DNA of 64,000 bases from Burkholderia cenocepacia (GTDB lineage: Bacteria > Pseudomonadota > Gammaproteobacteria > Burkholderiales > Burkholderiaceae): positions 496,001-560,000 of the forward strand of contig NZ_CP060040.1 of assembly GCF_014211915.1 (NCBI RefSeq). The letters are read 5' to 3'. Below the pieces are notes generated by a model that worked only from the letters and a program-made list of their open reading frames with translations, was not told where the DNA came from and ran no database searches. Position 1 is the stretch's first letter. Every line of letters starts with the position of its first letter. The position numbers and the translations under genes were made by a program. Shown here piece by piece: positions 26,498-34,670 of this stretch.

Positions 26498-27334
26498 TTA
26501 TCTTGCCGCCTTGCGCCGCGCCATGTACGCGAGATACGCGACGATCTGGTCGAGTTCGCGATCACTCAGTTGATCGGGCGGAAACGCCGGCATGCTGCGG
26601 CCCGGCCAGTCGCGCACCGACGCCGGATTGCGGATGTAGCGGCGCAGCGCGGCGGGCTGGAAGTAGTCGACCGGGTTCATCGGCGTGTTCAGGTCGGGGC
26701 CGGCGTGGCTGCTGCCCGCGCCGTCGATGCGGTGGCATGCGAGACATTGCGTGACGAACAGGCGCTGGCCCGCGCGGGCCGGGTCGTCCGCGGGCAACGC
26801 GGTGTCGACCGCGAGCGACGGCCAGCGCGCGAGCGGCGACGATTCGATCGTGATGCGCACGATCTGGTACGGCCACTGCTCGCCGCGCACCGACGACGCG
26901 TCCGGCCCGAGCCAGACGAGATAGAACGGCCCCGCGCTGACTTGCTTGCCGGGCAGCTTCGGCCATGGATGGGCCGGGTCCTCGATCGCGAGCCACGGGA
27001 TCGCGCCGGCCGGCGCGCGGCGGCGCACGAGATCGAGCGGCAGTTGCGCGGCGAAACCGTCGGCCGCGCGCGTTTCGAGCACGCCGTCGACCGGCAGCGG
27101 CGTGTCGCCGAGCAGTGCGGCGAACGGCACCGCGCGGAACGTCATCGGCCGCCCGTAGGCGATGTCGCGCGGCACGTGGATCTCGGTCGCATCGGCGCGC
27201 GCGAGCAGCGTCTGGCGGGTGAGGGCACGCGTCGTGCCGTCGGTATCGAGTTCGAGCGTGGACTGGGCCGACGCGCGTTGCCCGAGCAGGCAAACCGTCA
27301 GCAGCAGGAGCGAAAACCACTGGCGCTTCAGCAT
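26498..27334 (-). CDS. Exported c-type cytochrome with N-terminal unassigned domain
   Basis: A 278-residue protein with a Sec signal peptide (about residues 5-24, RASAQ). The C-terminal third is a monohaem cytochrome c: CLACH near residue 198 and a Met ligand in SMPAFPPDQLSDRE near 247, ending DQIVAYLAYMARRK. The N-terminal part (about 25-180) resembles small oxidoreductase molybdopterin-binding-like domains by its TLTR-type strands, but the similarity is weak. It is periplasmic and probably an electron carrier or donor. GGAGA precedes the ATG at 27334. It is convergent with the carbamoylase and independent of it. Confidence 0.7.
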   Translation of the reverse strand: MLKRQWFSLLLLTVCLLGQRASAQSTLELDTDGTTRALTRQTLLARADATEIHVPRDIAYGRPMTFRAVPFAALLGDTPLPVDGVLETRAADGFAAQLPLDLVRRRAPAGAIPWLAIEDPAHPWPKLPGKQVSAGPFYLVWLGPDASSVRGEQWPYQIVRITIESSPLARWPSLAVDTALPADDPARAGQRLFVTQCLACHRIDGAGSSHAGPDLNTPMNPVDYFQPAALRRYIRNPASVRDWPGRSMPAFPPDQLSDRELDQIVAYLAYMARRKAAR

Positions 27335-27623
27335 TCGTTCTCCGGGAAGGGACGTTCCGGCGGCGGCAGGAGGCGGGACGCCGCGGCCGATGGAAGGAAT
27401 CGGGCGACAGTCTAGCCGGTACGGGCGGCGCTGGCGAATCCGGCAGAGGAAAGGCGCGGCAGTTGGGGGCGGGCAGGCCCGCGACGGCATGCCCCACTAC
27501 CGGGCGGCCGAGTTGGCGAGGTGTTGTCTGTCGCGGCGTGATTCGGACGGCGGAAAGAAGAAGGGCACGGGGAGACACGCGGCCTGTCCGCGTTCACGAC
27601 GACAGTGCGTTACCGGAGCGCCG

Positions 27624-28892
27624 TCAATGACTCGAACACGACACTTCGTTCTTCGGCATCGGCGTGTCGCGCGCCGGATCGAAATCGGCTTCGCGCAGCC
27701 CCGACGGCGTCAGCGACACGAAATGCATCGCCGTGCCGCGCGCCGGGAAGCCGGCGATGCCGGTCGAGCCCCACGGAATCGGCGAACGCTGCACGCCGCT
27801 TACCTTCATGTCCGCCGGCGTGAGCGCGAGCGTCAGCAGCCGCCCGTCGCGGGTCGGCACGTACGCGTGCGTGCCGACGACGCCGAGGCCCGATTCGCGT
27901 ACCGACGCGGGCAGGCAATCGAGCGTTGCCGTGCGGCGGCCGTCCGGCGCGATCAGCATCACGACGCCGCGCTCGTCCGCGGTCGTCGTGACGACGATGA
28001 AACGGTCGATCTCCGGCACATAGGCGGCTGAATACACGTAGTACTGGATCGCATCGTTCAGCGATCCGAGTTTGTCCAGTTTCGCGGTGACCGGATCGAA
28101 CATCGCGTATTCGAGCGTCGCGTCCGTGCTGCCGTCGATGAATTTCTGCCACACGAGCAGCGCGTTGCGCGGCGAGCCCGCGATCACGGGCCACCACTCG
28201 CGGCGGCGCGGCGCGACCGCGACATGGTTCAGCACGCGCCCGGCCGCGTCGTAGGTTTTCAGGTAGACGCCGTTGCCGCTGCCGAGGTTGTCGACCCCGC
28301 CGCCGTTGACCCAGTCGGCCGAATAGAACACGACGAAGCGGTCGGCGACCGTCGCGACGTGACCCGAGTGGCCGCCCGATTCGACGTCGTTCGGGTAGGG
28401 CTTGATCGGCTTCAGGTCGCGGCGGTAGACGCCGTAGCGCTGGCTGACTTCCTGCGACGTATTCCAGCCGTCCTCGAACGTGACGAAGATGTCGCCGTGC
28501 GCGTTCTGCGCGATCGAGACGGGCTCCTGCGCCTCGGGGCGGCTGATGAACGTGCGCACCCGCAGCACGCGCGGCTCGCCGGGCGCCCATTCGCCGACGT
28601 ATACGTCGTGCGGCCAGCTGCCGCCGCGCCGCGCGCCGCGCGGCACGATGCCCGAGCTGCTGAAGAACACCCAGCGTTTGCCGTCGCCGGCGTCGGCCAC
28701 GCCGATGCCGTGCATGAAGCGCCGCGGGTCGCCGGTGTCCTGCGGCGCCGGGGCGCCCGGCACGGTGACCGTATGCACGACCGGCGCGCCGGCAAGGGCC
28801 GGCGGCGGCGCCGTGCCGATGCCGCCCGCGCCGCAGAGGGCAGCCATGGCCAGCCGCATGGCCGCCTGTACCGGGCGCGTTCGTCGCGTCAT
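27624..28892 (-). CDS. Secreted protein coupled to glmS, probable beta-propeller
   Basis: A 422-residue exported protein (signal peptide about residues 1-35, ending ALAG). It has repeated strands of the pattern [42 protein letters not shown] and [15 protein letters not shown], spaced as in a beta-propeller. No catalytic motif was recognised. Its ATG overlaps the glmS stop by 4 bp (ATGA), so it is translationally coupled and belongs to the pga-glmS transcript. A role in binding or processing the polysaccharide outside the cytoplasm is a reasonable guess from context only. Confidence 0.65.
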   Translation of the reverse strand: MTRRTRPVQAAMRLAMAALCGAGGIGTAPPPALAGAPVVHTVTVPGAPAPQDTGDPRRFMHGIGVADAGDGKRWVFFSSSGIVPRGARRGGSWPHDVYVGEWAPGEPRVLRVRTFISRPEAQEPVSIAQNAHGDIFVTFEDGWNTSQEVSQRYGVYRRDLKPIKPYPNDVESGGHSGHVATVADRFVVFYSADWVNGGGVDNLGSGNGVYLKTYDAAGRVLNHVAVAPRRREWWPVIAGSPRNALLVWQKFIDGSTDATLEYAMFDPVTAKLDKLGSLNDAIQYYVYSAAYVPEIDRFIVVTTTADERGVVMLIAPDGRRTATLDCLPASVRESGLGVVGTHAYVPTRDGRLLTLALTPADMKVSGVQRSPIPWGSTGIAGFPARGTAMHFVSLTPSGLREADFDPARDTPMPKNEVSCSSH

Positions 28893-30712
28893 TCGACGGT
28901 CACCGATTTCGCGAGGTTGCGCGGCTTGTCGACGTCGGCGCCGCGCGCGCAGCCGACGTGATACGCGAGCAGTTGCAGCGGAATCACGTTGACGATCGGC
29001 GACAGCAGGTCGCCCGATTCGCGCACGCGGATCAGGTGCGTGTCGCGGTCGGCGTCGATCTCGAGCTGATTGCCGGCCAGCACGTAGAGCCGCCCGCCGC
29101 GCGCGCGCACCTCGGCCATGTTGGACTTCAGCTTCTGGAACAGGCGGTCGTCCGGCGCGATCGTGACGACCGGCATCGCGCTCGTGACTAGCGCGAGCGG
29201 TCCGTGCTTCAGTTCGCCGGCCGCATAGCCTTCCGCATGGATGTACGACACCTCCTTCAACTTCAGCGCGCCTTCCAGCGCGATCGGGAAATGGATGCCG
29301 CGCCCGAGGAACAGCGCGTTCTCGGTGCGGGCGAACTTCGTGGCCCAGCCCATGATCTGCGTTTCCAGCGCGAGCGCGTGGCTGATGCGATCGGGCAGCG
29401 CGCGCAATTGCTTCAGGTGCGTCGCGACTTGTGCGGCATCGAGCCGGCCGCGCAGTTGCGCGAGCGTCAGCGTCAGCACGAACAGCGCGACGAGCTGCGT
29501 GGTGAACGCCTTGGTCGACGCGACACCGAGTTCGGCGCCGGCTCGCGTCAGGAACCGCAGCGGCGCGTTGCGCGCGATCGTGCTGGTCGCGACGTTGCAG
29601 ATCGCCATCGACAGGTCCTGGCCCATCGCACGCGCCTGCTCGATCGCGCCGATGGTGTCGGCCGTTTCGCCCGACTGCGAGATGCCGACGACGAGCGTGC
29701 GCGGATCGGCCACCGTGTCGCGGTAGCGGTATTCGCTGGCGATCTCGACCTGCGCCGGCACGCCCGCGATGCTTTCGAGCCAGTACTTCGCGGTCAGGCC
29801 CGCATAGTAGCTGGTGCCGCAGCCGAGCAGCAGCACGCTTCTCACCCGCGACAGCAGCGCGCGCGTGGCTTCCGTCGCGTCGAACAGCGCCGGCGAGATC
29901 GCGTCGATGCCGTCGAGCGTGCTGTCGATCGCCTTCGGCTGCTCGAAGATTTCCTTCTGCATGAAGTGCTGGTACGGGCCGAGCGCGGCGTCGTCCGCGC
30001 GCGCCTTCACTTCGCACAACGGACGCCGCGCTTCCTGCCCGCCCGCATCGACCACGGCGATGCGCTCCGGTGTGATCAGCGCGACGTCGCCATCCTCCAG
30101 GTACACGAAGCGGTCGGTCAGGTCGCCGAGCGCCGCGCAGTCGGACGCCAGGTAGTTCTGCTCGGCGCCGATGCCGATCACGAGCGGCGAGCCGGCGCGC
30201 GCGGCGACGAGGCGCTGCGGCTCGAGCGCACTGAGCACCGCGATCGCGTACGCACCGTGCAGCCGCTTGACGGCGCGTACGACCGCGTCGAACAGGTCGT
30301 CGCGATAGAGGCTGTGGATCAGGTGCGCGATGACTTCGGTATCGGTCTGCCCGCGGAACGTATAGCCGCGTTGCTTCAGTTCGGCGCGCAGCGTGTCGTG
30401 GTTCTCGATGATCCCGTTGTGCACGACCGCGATCGTGTCGCCCGACATGATCGGGTGCGCGTTCATTTCGGACGGTGCGCCATGCGTCGCCCAGCGCGTA
30501 TGCGCGATGCAGGTCTGCGCTTCGAGGCCGAGCGTCAGCACACGGTCCTGCAAGTCGGTCACGCGTCTCAACGTACGTTCGCTGCGCAGGCGGCCGTCGC
30601 CTTGCACGGCGATGCCGCACGAATCGTAGCCGCGATATTCGAGCCGGCTCAGCGCGTTGACCAGTTGCGGCACTTGATTGTTCCGGCCGCTTGCTCCGAC
30701 GATTCCGCACAT
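28889..30712 (-). CDS. glmS: Glutamine-fructose-6-phosphate aminotransferase (isomerising)
   Basis: A 607-residue enzyme making glucosamine-6-phosphate from fructose-6-phosphate and glutamine. MCGIVGAS places the nucleophilic Cys at position 2 of the glutaminase domain (to about residue 240). Two SIS domains follow, with [11 protein letters not shown] and [12 protein letters not shown]. The C-terminus [11 protein letters not shown] is the conserved tail. It lies 118 bp downstream of pgaD on the same strand, so it is most likely a second, locus-linked GlmS that feeds UDP-GlcNAc for poly-N-acetylglucosamine. A housekeeping copy is expected elsewhere. GGAGACGAGG precedes the start. Confidence 0.95.
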   Translation of the reverse strand: MCGIVGASGRNNQVPQLVNALSRLEYRGYDSCGIAVQGDGRLRSERTLRRVTDLQDRVLTLGLEAQTCIAHTRWATHGAPSEMNAHPIMSGDTIAVVHNGIIENHDTLRAELKQRGYTFRGQTDTEVIAHLIHSLYRDDLFDAVVRAVKRLHGAYAIAVLSALEPQRLVAARAGSPLVIGIGAEQNYLASDCAALGDLTDRFVYLEDGDVALITPERIAVVDAGGQEARRPLCEVKARADDAALGPYQHFMQKEIFEQPKAIDSTLDGIDAISPALFDATEATRALLSRVRSVLLLGCGTSYYAGLTAKYWLESIAGVPAQVEIASEYRYRDTVADPRTLVVGISQSGETADTIGAIEQARAMGQDLSMAICNVATSTIARNAPLRFLTRAGAELGVASTKAFTTQLVALFVLTLTLAQLRGRLDAAQVATHLKQLRALPDRISHALALETQIMGWATKFARTENALFLGRGIHFPIALEGALKLKEVSYIHAEGYAAGELKHGPLALVTSAMPVVTIAPDDRLFQKLKSNMAEVRARGGRLYVLAGNQLEIDADRDTHLIRVRESGDLLSPIVNVIPLQLLAYHVGCARGADVDKPRNLAKSVTVE

Positions 30713-30830
30713 GATTCACCTCGTCTCCAGGAAGTTGTCGACCAGCACGCGTCGCGCGCCGGCACGGTGCCGAAAGCGGAGCCACGTCGCGCGACAGGCG
30801 TCGCGCCCGGCGCGGCACGTTTCCGGCGAT

Positions 30831-31318
30831 TTATTCGCGCGGTTGCGGCTCGGCATGCGCGATCCACTCGATGCCGGAAATCGACCCGTTCGCATCGTGC
30901 GACGCGACGAGAATGCGCGTCGTGCGTCGCGCGCCGCGCCGGCGCTCGCTCGCGAACGCGGTCGGCGGTACCGAGCGCACCTTCACGCTGGCCGAGCGCC
31001 GCAGCATCTTCGACACCCGCAACCGGTACGCGAGCGGATGCACGACGCGCCCCGCGATCAGCCACATGACGATCGTGCCGGCGATCAGCGCGATGCTCGT
31101 CACGTAGAACACGATCTGTTCGATCGGCATCTCGGCCTCGTTGAACGGCAGCAGGTAACGGTACGTATAGATGCAGATCGAGGCCCATACGCCCCGACCA
31201 GCGCAGGCCGCACGAGACGGAACCACGCGACGAGCACGGGCCCGACGATGTTGCCGCGTTCGGCGATCATGTCGCGCGGTGCGCGCAGGGAAAGGTCAAT
31301 AATCGGCGCGTTCTTCAT
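30831..31318 (-). pseudogene. pgaD: PgaD, PNAG synthase accessory subunit, frameshifted
   Basis: Starting at ATG 31318, the frame reads MKNAPIIDLSLRAPRDMIAE and an N-terminal membrane-proximal region to ALVG, then loses sense. The continuation, VWASICIYTYRYLLPF and onward with two membrane helices to ARRTTRILVASHD and a stop at 30831, is in another frame. Adding one G to the run at 31192-31195 (CCCC on the plus strand) would join them into a protein of about 163 residues that fits PgaD, the small partner needed for PgaC activity and cyclic-di-GMP response. The start overlaps pgaC by 23 bp. If the break is real, PNAG synthesis should be lost or reduced. Confidence 0.75.
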
Positions 31319-32567
31319 GTTGAATGCCTCGGTCGGGACTGACCCAAACGGCGCGCTTGCCACGGCCCCGCAGCACGACGGCGGGCAGGGCGATGACGGT
31401 GGTGATCATGCTGATCAGCCAGAACGCGACGGGGTACCAGATGGTGTCAAGGAAGTACATCAGGAGTTTTTCGTCGTAACGACGATCGATCATGCTGCCG
31501 ATGATCAGCTGCAGGATGCAGGTCGCGACCAGCAGCATCCCGTGCCAGTGCGGCACCACGGACACATGCCAGTTCGGCGGAAGCGGGTAGACGACGTCGA
31601 TCAGCGCGAGCAGCAGGATGAACGTCATCGAGTACGCCCACGCGATGCCGATCAGGTATTCGGCGAACAGCGGCCACATCATCATCTGCGTCGGCCGCAT
31701 CAGCGTGCCCGCGTACTTGAGCAGCACCTGGATGCCGCCCTTCGACCAGCGCAGCCGCTGCCGGTAGAGCCCCTTCACCGTCTCCGGCATCAGGATCCAG
31801 CTGAGCGCGTGCGGCTCGTACACGACGCGCCAGTCGCGGCATTGCAGCTTCCAGCTGATGTCGATGTCCTCGGTGAGCATGTCCGAGCTCCAGTAGCCGA
31901 CGTCGGCGAGCGCCGTCTTGCGGAACATCGTGATCACGCCCGACACCGTGAAGATGCGGCCGTACACCTGCTGCGTGCGCTTGATCAGCCCGACGATCGA
32001 CGAGAATTCGCCGACCTGCATGCGGCCGAGCAGCGACGTGCGCGTGCGGATGCGCGGGTTGCCGGTCACCGCGCCGACGCCCGGGTCGGTCAGGAAGTGC
32101 TCGAGCATCCAGCCGATCGCATCGTGCGCGAGCAGCGCGTCGCCGTCGATGCACAGCAGGTATTCCGCGTTCGACACGGCCGCCGCGGTCGTCAGCCCGA
32201 CCGCCTTGCCTTCGTTGCGCGCGTGATGGATCACGAGCAGCCGCGGGATCTCGACGGCCAGCTCGTTGAGGATCTCGCCGGTGCGATCCTTGCTGCCGTC
32301 GTTGACCGCGATGATGTCGTAGTTCGGATACTGCATCCCGTTCAGGTGGCCGATCACGCTGCGCGCGTTCGCGGCTTCGTTGAAGCAGGGCACGACGATC
32401 GACACCTTCGGGATGCCGCTCGACGCGATCGTGCGCGTCGACAGCTCGCGGCCTTCCTCGAGCAGGAAGTAGTGCACGACGCCGCCGATCATCCACAGAT
32501 ACGACATGAAGAACGGATAGTAGAAGACGAAATCCTGCAGGCGCTGGATGAGGCTATGGGAGGTCAT
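31296..32567 (-). CDS. pgaC: Poly-beta-1,6-N-acetylglucosamine synthase, GT2
   Basis: A 423-residue processive family-2 glycosyltransferase in the inner membrane. Helices lie at about residues 15-40 and 295-410. The catalytic core has IVVPCFNEAANARS, AVNDGSKDRT, LLCIDGDALL, the TEDIDISWKLQ base region and QRLRWSKGG (QxxRW). It polymerises UDP-GlcNAc into PNAG with PgaD. The start at 32567 overlaps the pgaB stop by 4 bp (ATGA). Confidence 0.95.
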   Translation of the reverse strand: MTSHSLIQRLQDFVFYYPFFMSYLWMIGGVVHYFLLEEGRELSTRTIASSGIPKVSIVVPCFNEAANARSVIGHLNGMQYPNYDIIAVNDGSKDRTGEILNELAVEIPRLLVIHHARNEGKAVGLTTAAAVSNAEYLLCIDGDALLAHDAIGWMLEHFLTDPGVGAVTGNPRIRTRTSLLGRMQVGEFSSIVGLIKRTQQVYGRIFTVSGVITMFRKTALADVGYWSSDMLTEDIDISWKLQCRDWRVVYEPHALSWILMPETVKGLYRQRLRWSKGGIQVLLKYAGTLMRPTQMMMWPLFAEYLIGIAWAYSMTFILLLALIDVVYPLPPNWHVSVVPHWHGMLLVATCILQLIIGSMIDRRYDEKLLMYFLDTIWYPVAFWLISMITTVIALPAVVLRGRGKRAVWVSPDRGIQHEERADY

Positions 32568-34657
32568 GGTGTCTTGGTTCCCTGCGAGTGCTGCATCTGC
32601 ATCAGCGCGTTGATCGAGGTGGGGTCGAGGCGCGACTTCAGCGACATCACGTCGCGCATCGCGTCGAGTTCCGGCTGGCCGTTCAGGAAGTTGTCGGGGT
32701 AGTAGCCGAAATTCACGGCGCCCTCGCTGCGCAGCCGCCGCATCTGCGCGAGCAGCGTGCCGGCCGGCACCGCCTTCTGCCCGTGCCAGTCGTATGCCTG
32801 CAGTTCGAACACGGTGCGCTGCAGCCCGCGCTGCTTCGCGCGTACGGCCTTCACGAGCTGGTCCAGCCAGCCTTCCGGGTCTTTCGCCTGTTCCATGTAC
32901 GGCATCGCCATCAGCGCGACGTAGTCGTAGGCGGCGAGGAAATCGTCGTAGTTCTGCGCGAACCACGCTTCCGATTCGGGCTTGAGCACCGGCATCGCGA
33001 AGATGTTGCGCGCGGTCAGCACGTCGCCGACGTTCTGGTGCGCCAGCACGATCTGCTCGAGCTGCCGGGTCATGTCGATCAGGTAGCGCGTCTTCTGGTG
33101 CGTCCAGCGCTTCATCAGGTCGGGGTTCTCGCGGATCTTGCCGACGTCGGCCGGCAACCCCCATTGCGAATAGGTGCGCAGCGCATGCCGGCCCCCATCC
33201 TCGTAGTCGTCGAGCACCGCGTCGTCGCTGAACAGGATGCCGCTGAACGACGCGTGCTTGCTGAGATCCTCGTAGATCTGCTGGATCATCAGCCGCGCAT
33301 CGGGATCGAACGGACTCAGCCGGAACACTCGCGTGCCGTTCTCTCTAGCCGGCGCACCGCCGAACGCGCTCACGGCCTGGAGCGAGCGGAGCTTGTCGGC
33401 GGGCGGCCGGAACGCGAGCACCGGCATCCACGCGTACACCTGTACGTTGGCGCGCGTATTGAGTTGCCACGCAGCACGCGAGAACAGGTCCGAACGCATC
33501 GGCAGGTGCCGGTTCGGGAAATACACCGCTTCGGCCACGCCCGTGCCCTTCGGGTCCGCGAACGCCTGCAGGTACACCGATTTCGGCTGCATCCGGTAGA
33601 TGCGCTCGATCAGCTTGCCGAGATTCGCTTCCTGCCGTGCGGGATCGGGATCGTAGACCTGGTCGAGATCGACCTGCACGGTGCGCTCGGGCACGTCGAC
33701 GTCGCCGCGGTTCGACGCCGGTTCGCGCATCGAGCGCTCGAACCCGCCGATGTCGACGTCGTACATCATCAGGATCCGTCTCAGCCGGTCGAGCGGCACG
33801 TCCGGCGTATTCGGGCCGGCATCGAGGCTGAACTGGACGTCCATGCCGAGCGACGTCGAGATATTGCGCACGGGCTGGTTTTCCGCGCCGTACGGCCACA
33901 CCATCGAGCGCGCGACGATACCGGTGCGTTCGCGGATCTGCCGCACGCACGTTTGCAGGTCGTCGTGCACGCGTGCGTGGAACTCGGCGTCGGTTTCATA
34001 GCGTTTCTGGTCTTGCAGGTACAGATGCGACGTGGTCGCCGGCAACTCGTTGCCTTGCGGATTCGCGACCGCGCCATGATGGAGATTGTGGGTGTGGCAG
34101 CCGAGCTCGACGAATTCCGACTGGCCGAGCTTCTTCACCTCGTCCCACGACAGGAAGTAGTCGCGCGGCACCTGCACCTTGTCGCTGATGCGGATCGGCG
34201 TATCCGGCGGCGTGTCGATCCATGCGGTGACGAGCCCCATCACGGCCGGATACTTGAAGCGCTCGAGCAGCGGCAGCACTTTCGTGTAGTGGCTGCGAAA
34301 GCCGTCGTCGAACGTGAGCAGCACCGAGCGCGGCGGCAGCGGCTTGCCGCCGCGGCGCGACTCTTCGATCTGCTTGACCGTGATGGTGTGGTAGTTGTTG
34401 GTCTGCAGCCACGAGAAGATCGCGGTGAGCGTGCCGGTATCGACCGCGAACGGATCGATGATCGCGGTCGGCGACGAGAACGACGCCATCAGGTTGTCGC
34501 GCACGTCGTGCATGCAGATCACGCGAAACGTCTTGCCGTCGGCCGGATCGGACGGCGGCAGCAGATCGATCATCTTGGCGCCGGTCACGCCCGGGAACAG
34601 CGAACAGGCGGCAAACGTGCCGAGGCATCCGCACATGAAGGTCCGTCTGGATTGCAT
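32564..34657 (-). CDS. pgaB: PNAG N-deacetylase
   Basis: A 697-residue exported two-domain protein. The NodB-like polysaccharide deacetylase (to about residue 300) has the metal Asp in VICMHDVRDN and LLTFDDGFRSHY, and zinc histidines in ELGCHTHNLHH. The C-terminal half is the glycoside-hydrolase-like barrel (DUF4855-type) that binds or cleaves the polymer (KSVYLQAFADPKGTGVAEA, SGILFSDDAVLDDYED). The N-terminus has a Cys-rich signal (FAACS), and a lipoprotein site is possible as in E. coli PgaB. Partial deacetylation is needed for export through PgaA. It starts 13 bp after pgaA. Confidence 0.95.
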   Translation of the reverse strand: MQSRRTFMCGCLGTFAACSLFPGVTGAKMIDLLPPSDPADGKTFRVICMHDVRDNLMASFSSPTAIIDPFAVDTGTLTAIFSWLQTNNYHTITVKQIEESRRGGKPLPPRSVLLTFDDGFRSHYTKVLPLLERFKYPAVMGLVTAWIDTPPDTPIRISDKVQVPRDYFLSWDEVKKLGQSEFVELGCHTHNLHHGAVANPQGNELPATTSHLYLQDQKRYETDAEFHARVHDDLQTCVRQIRERTGIVARSMVWPYGAENQPVRNISTSLGMDVQFSLDAGPNTPDVPLDRLRRILMMYDVDIGGFERSMREPASNRGDVDVPERTVQVDLDQVYDPDPARQEANLGKLIERIYRMQPKSVYLQAFADPKGTGVAEAVYFPNRHLPMRSDLFSRAAWQLNTRANVQVYAWMPVLAFRPPADKLRSLQAVSAFGGAPARENGTRVFRLSPFDPDARLMIQQIYEDLSKHASFSGILFSDDAVLDDYEDGGRHALRTYSQWGLPADVGKIRENPDLMKRWTHQKTRYLIDMTRQLEQIVLAHQNVGDVLTARNIFAMPVLKPESEAWFAQNYDDFLAAYDYVALMAMPYMEQAKDPEGWLDQLVKAVRAKQRGLQRTVFELQAYDWHGQKAVPAGTLLAQMRRLRSEGAVNFGYYPDNFLNGQPELDAMRDVMSLKSRLDPTSINALMQMQHSQGTKTP

Positions 34658-34670
34658 TCAGAGCTCCTTG

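Noticed and set aside
27624..30818. 1064-codon frame running through glmS and the secreted gene
   Set aside because: Only its last part from 28892 is the real secreted protein; the rest is an out-of-frame shadow of glmS.
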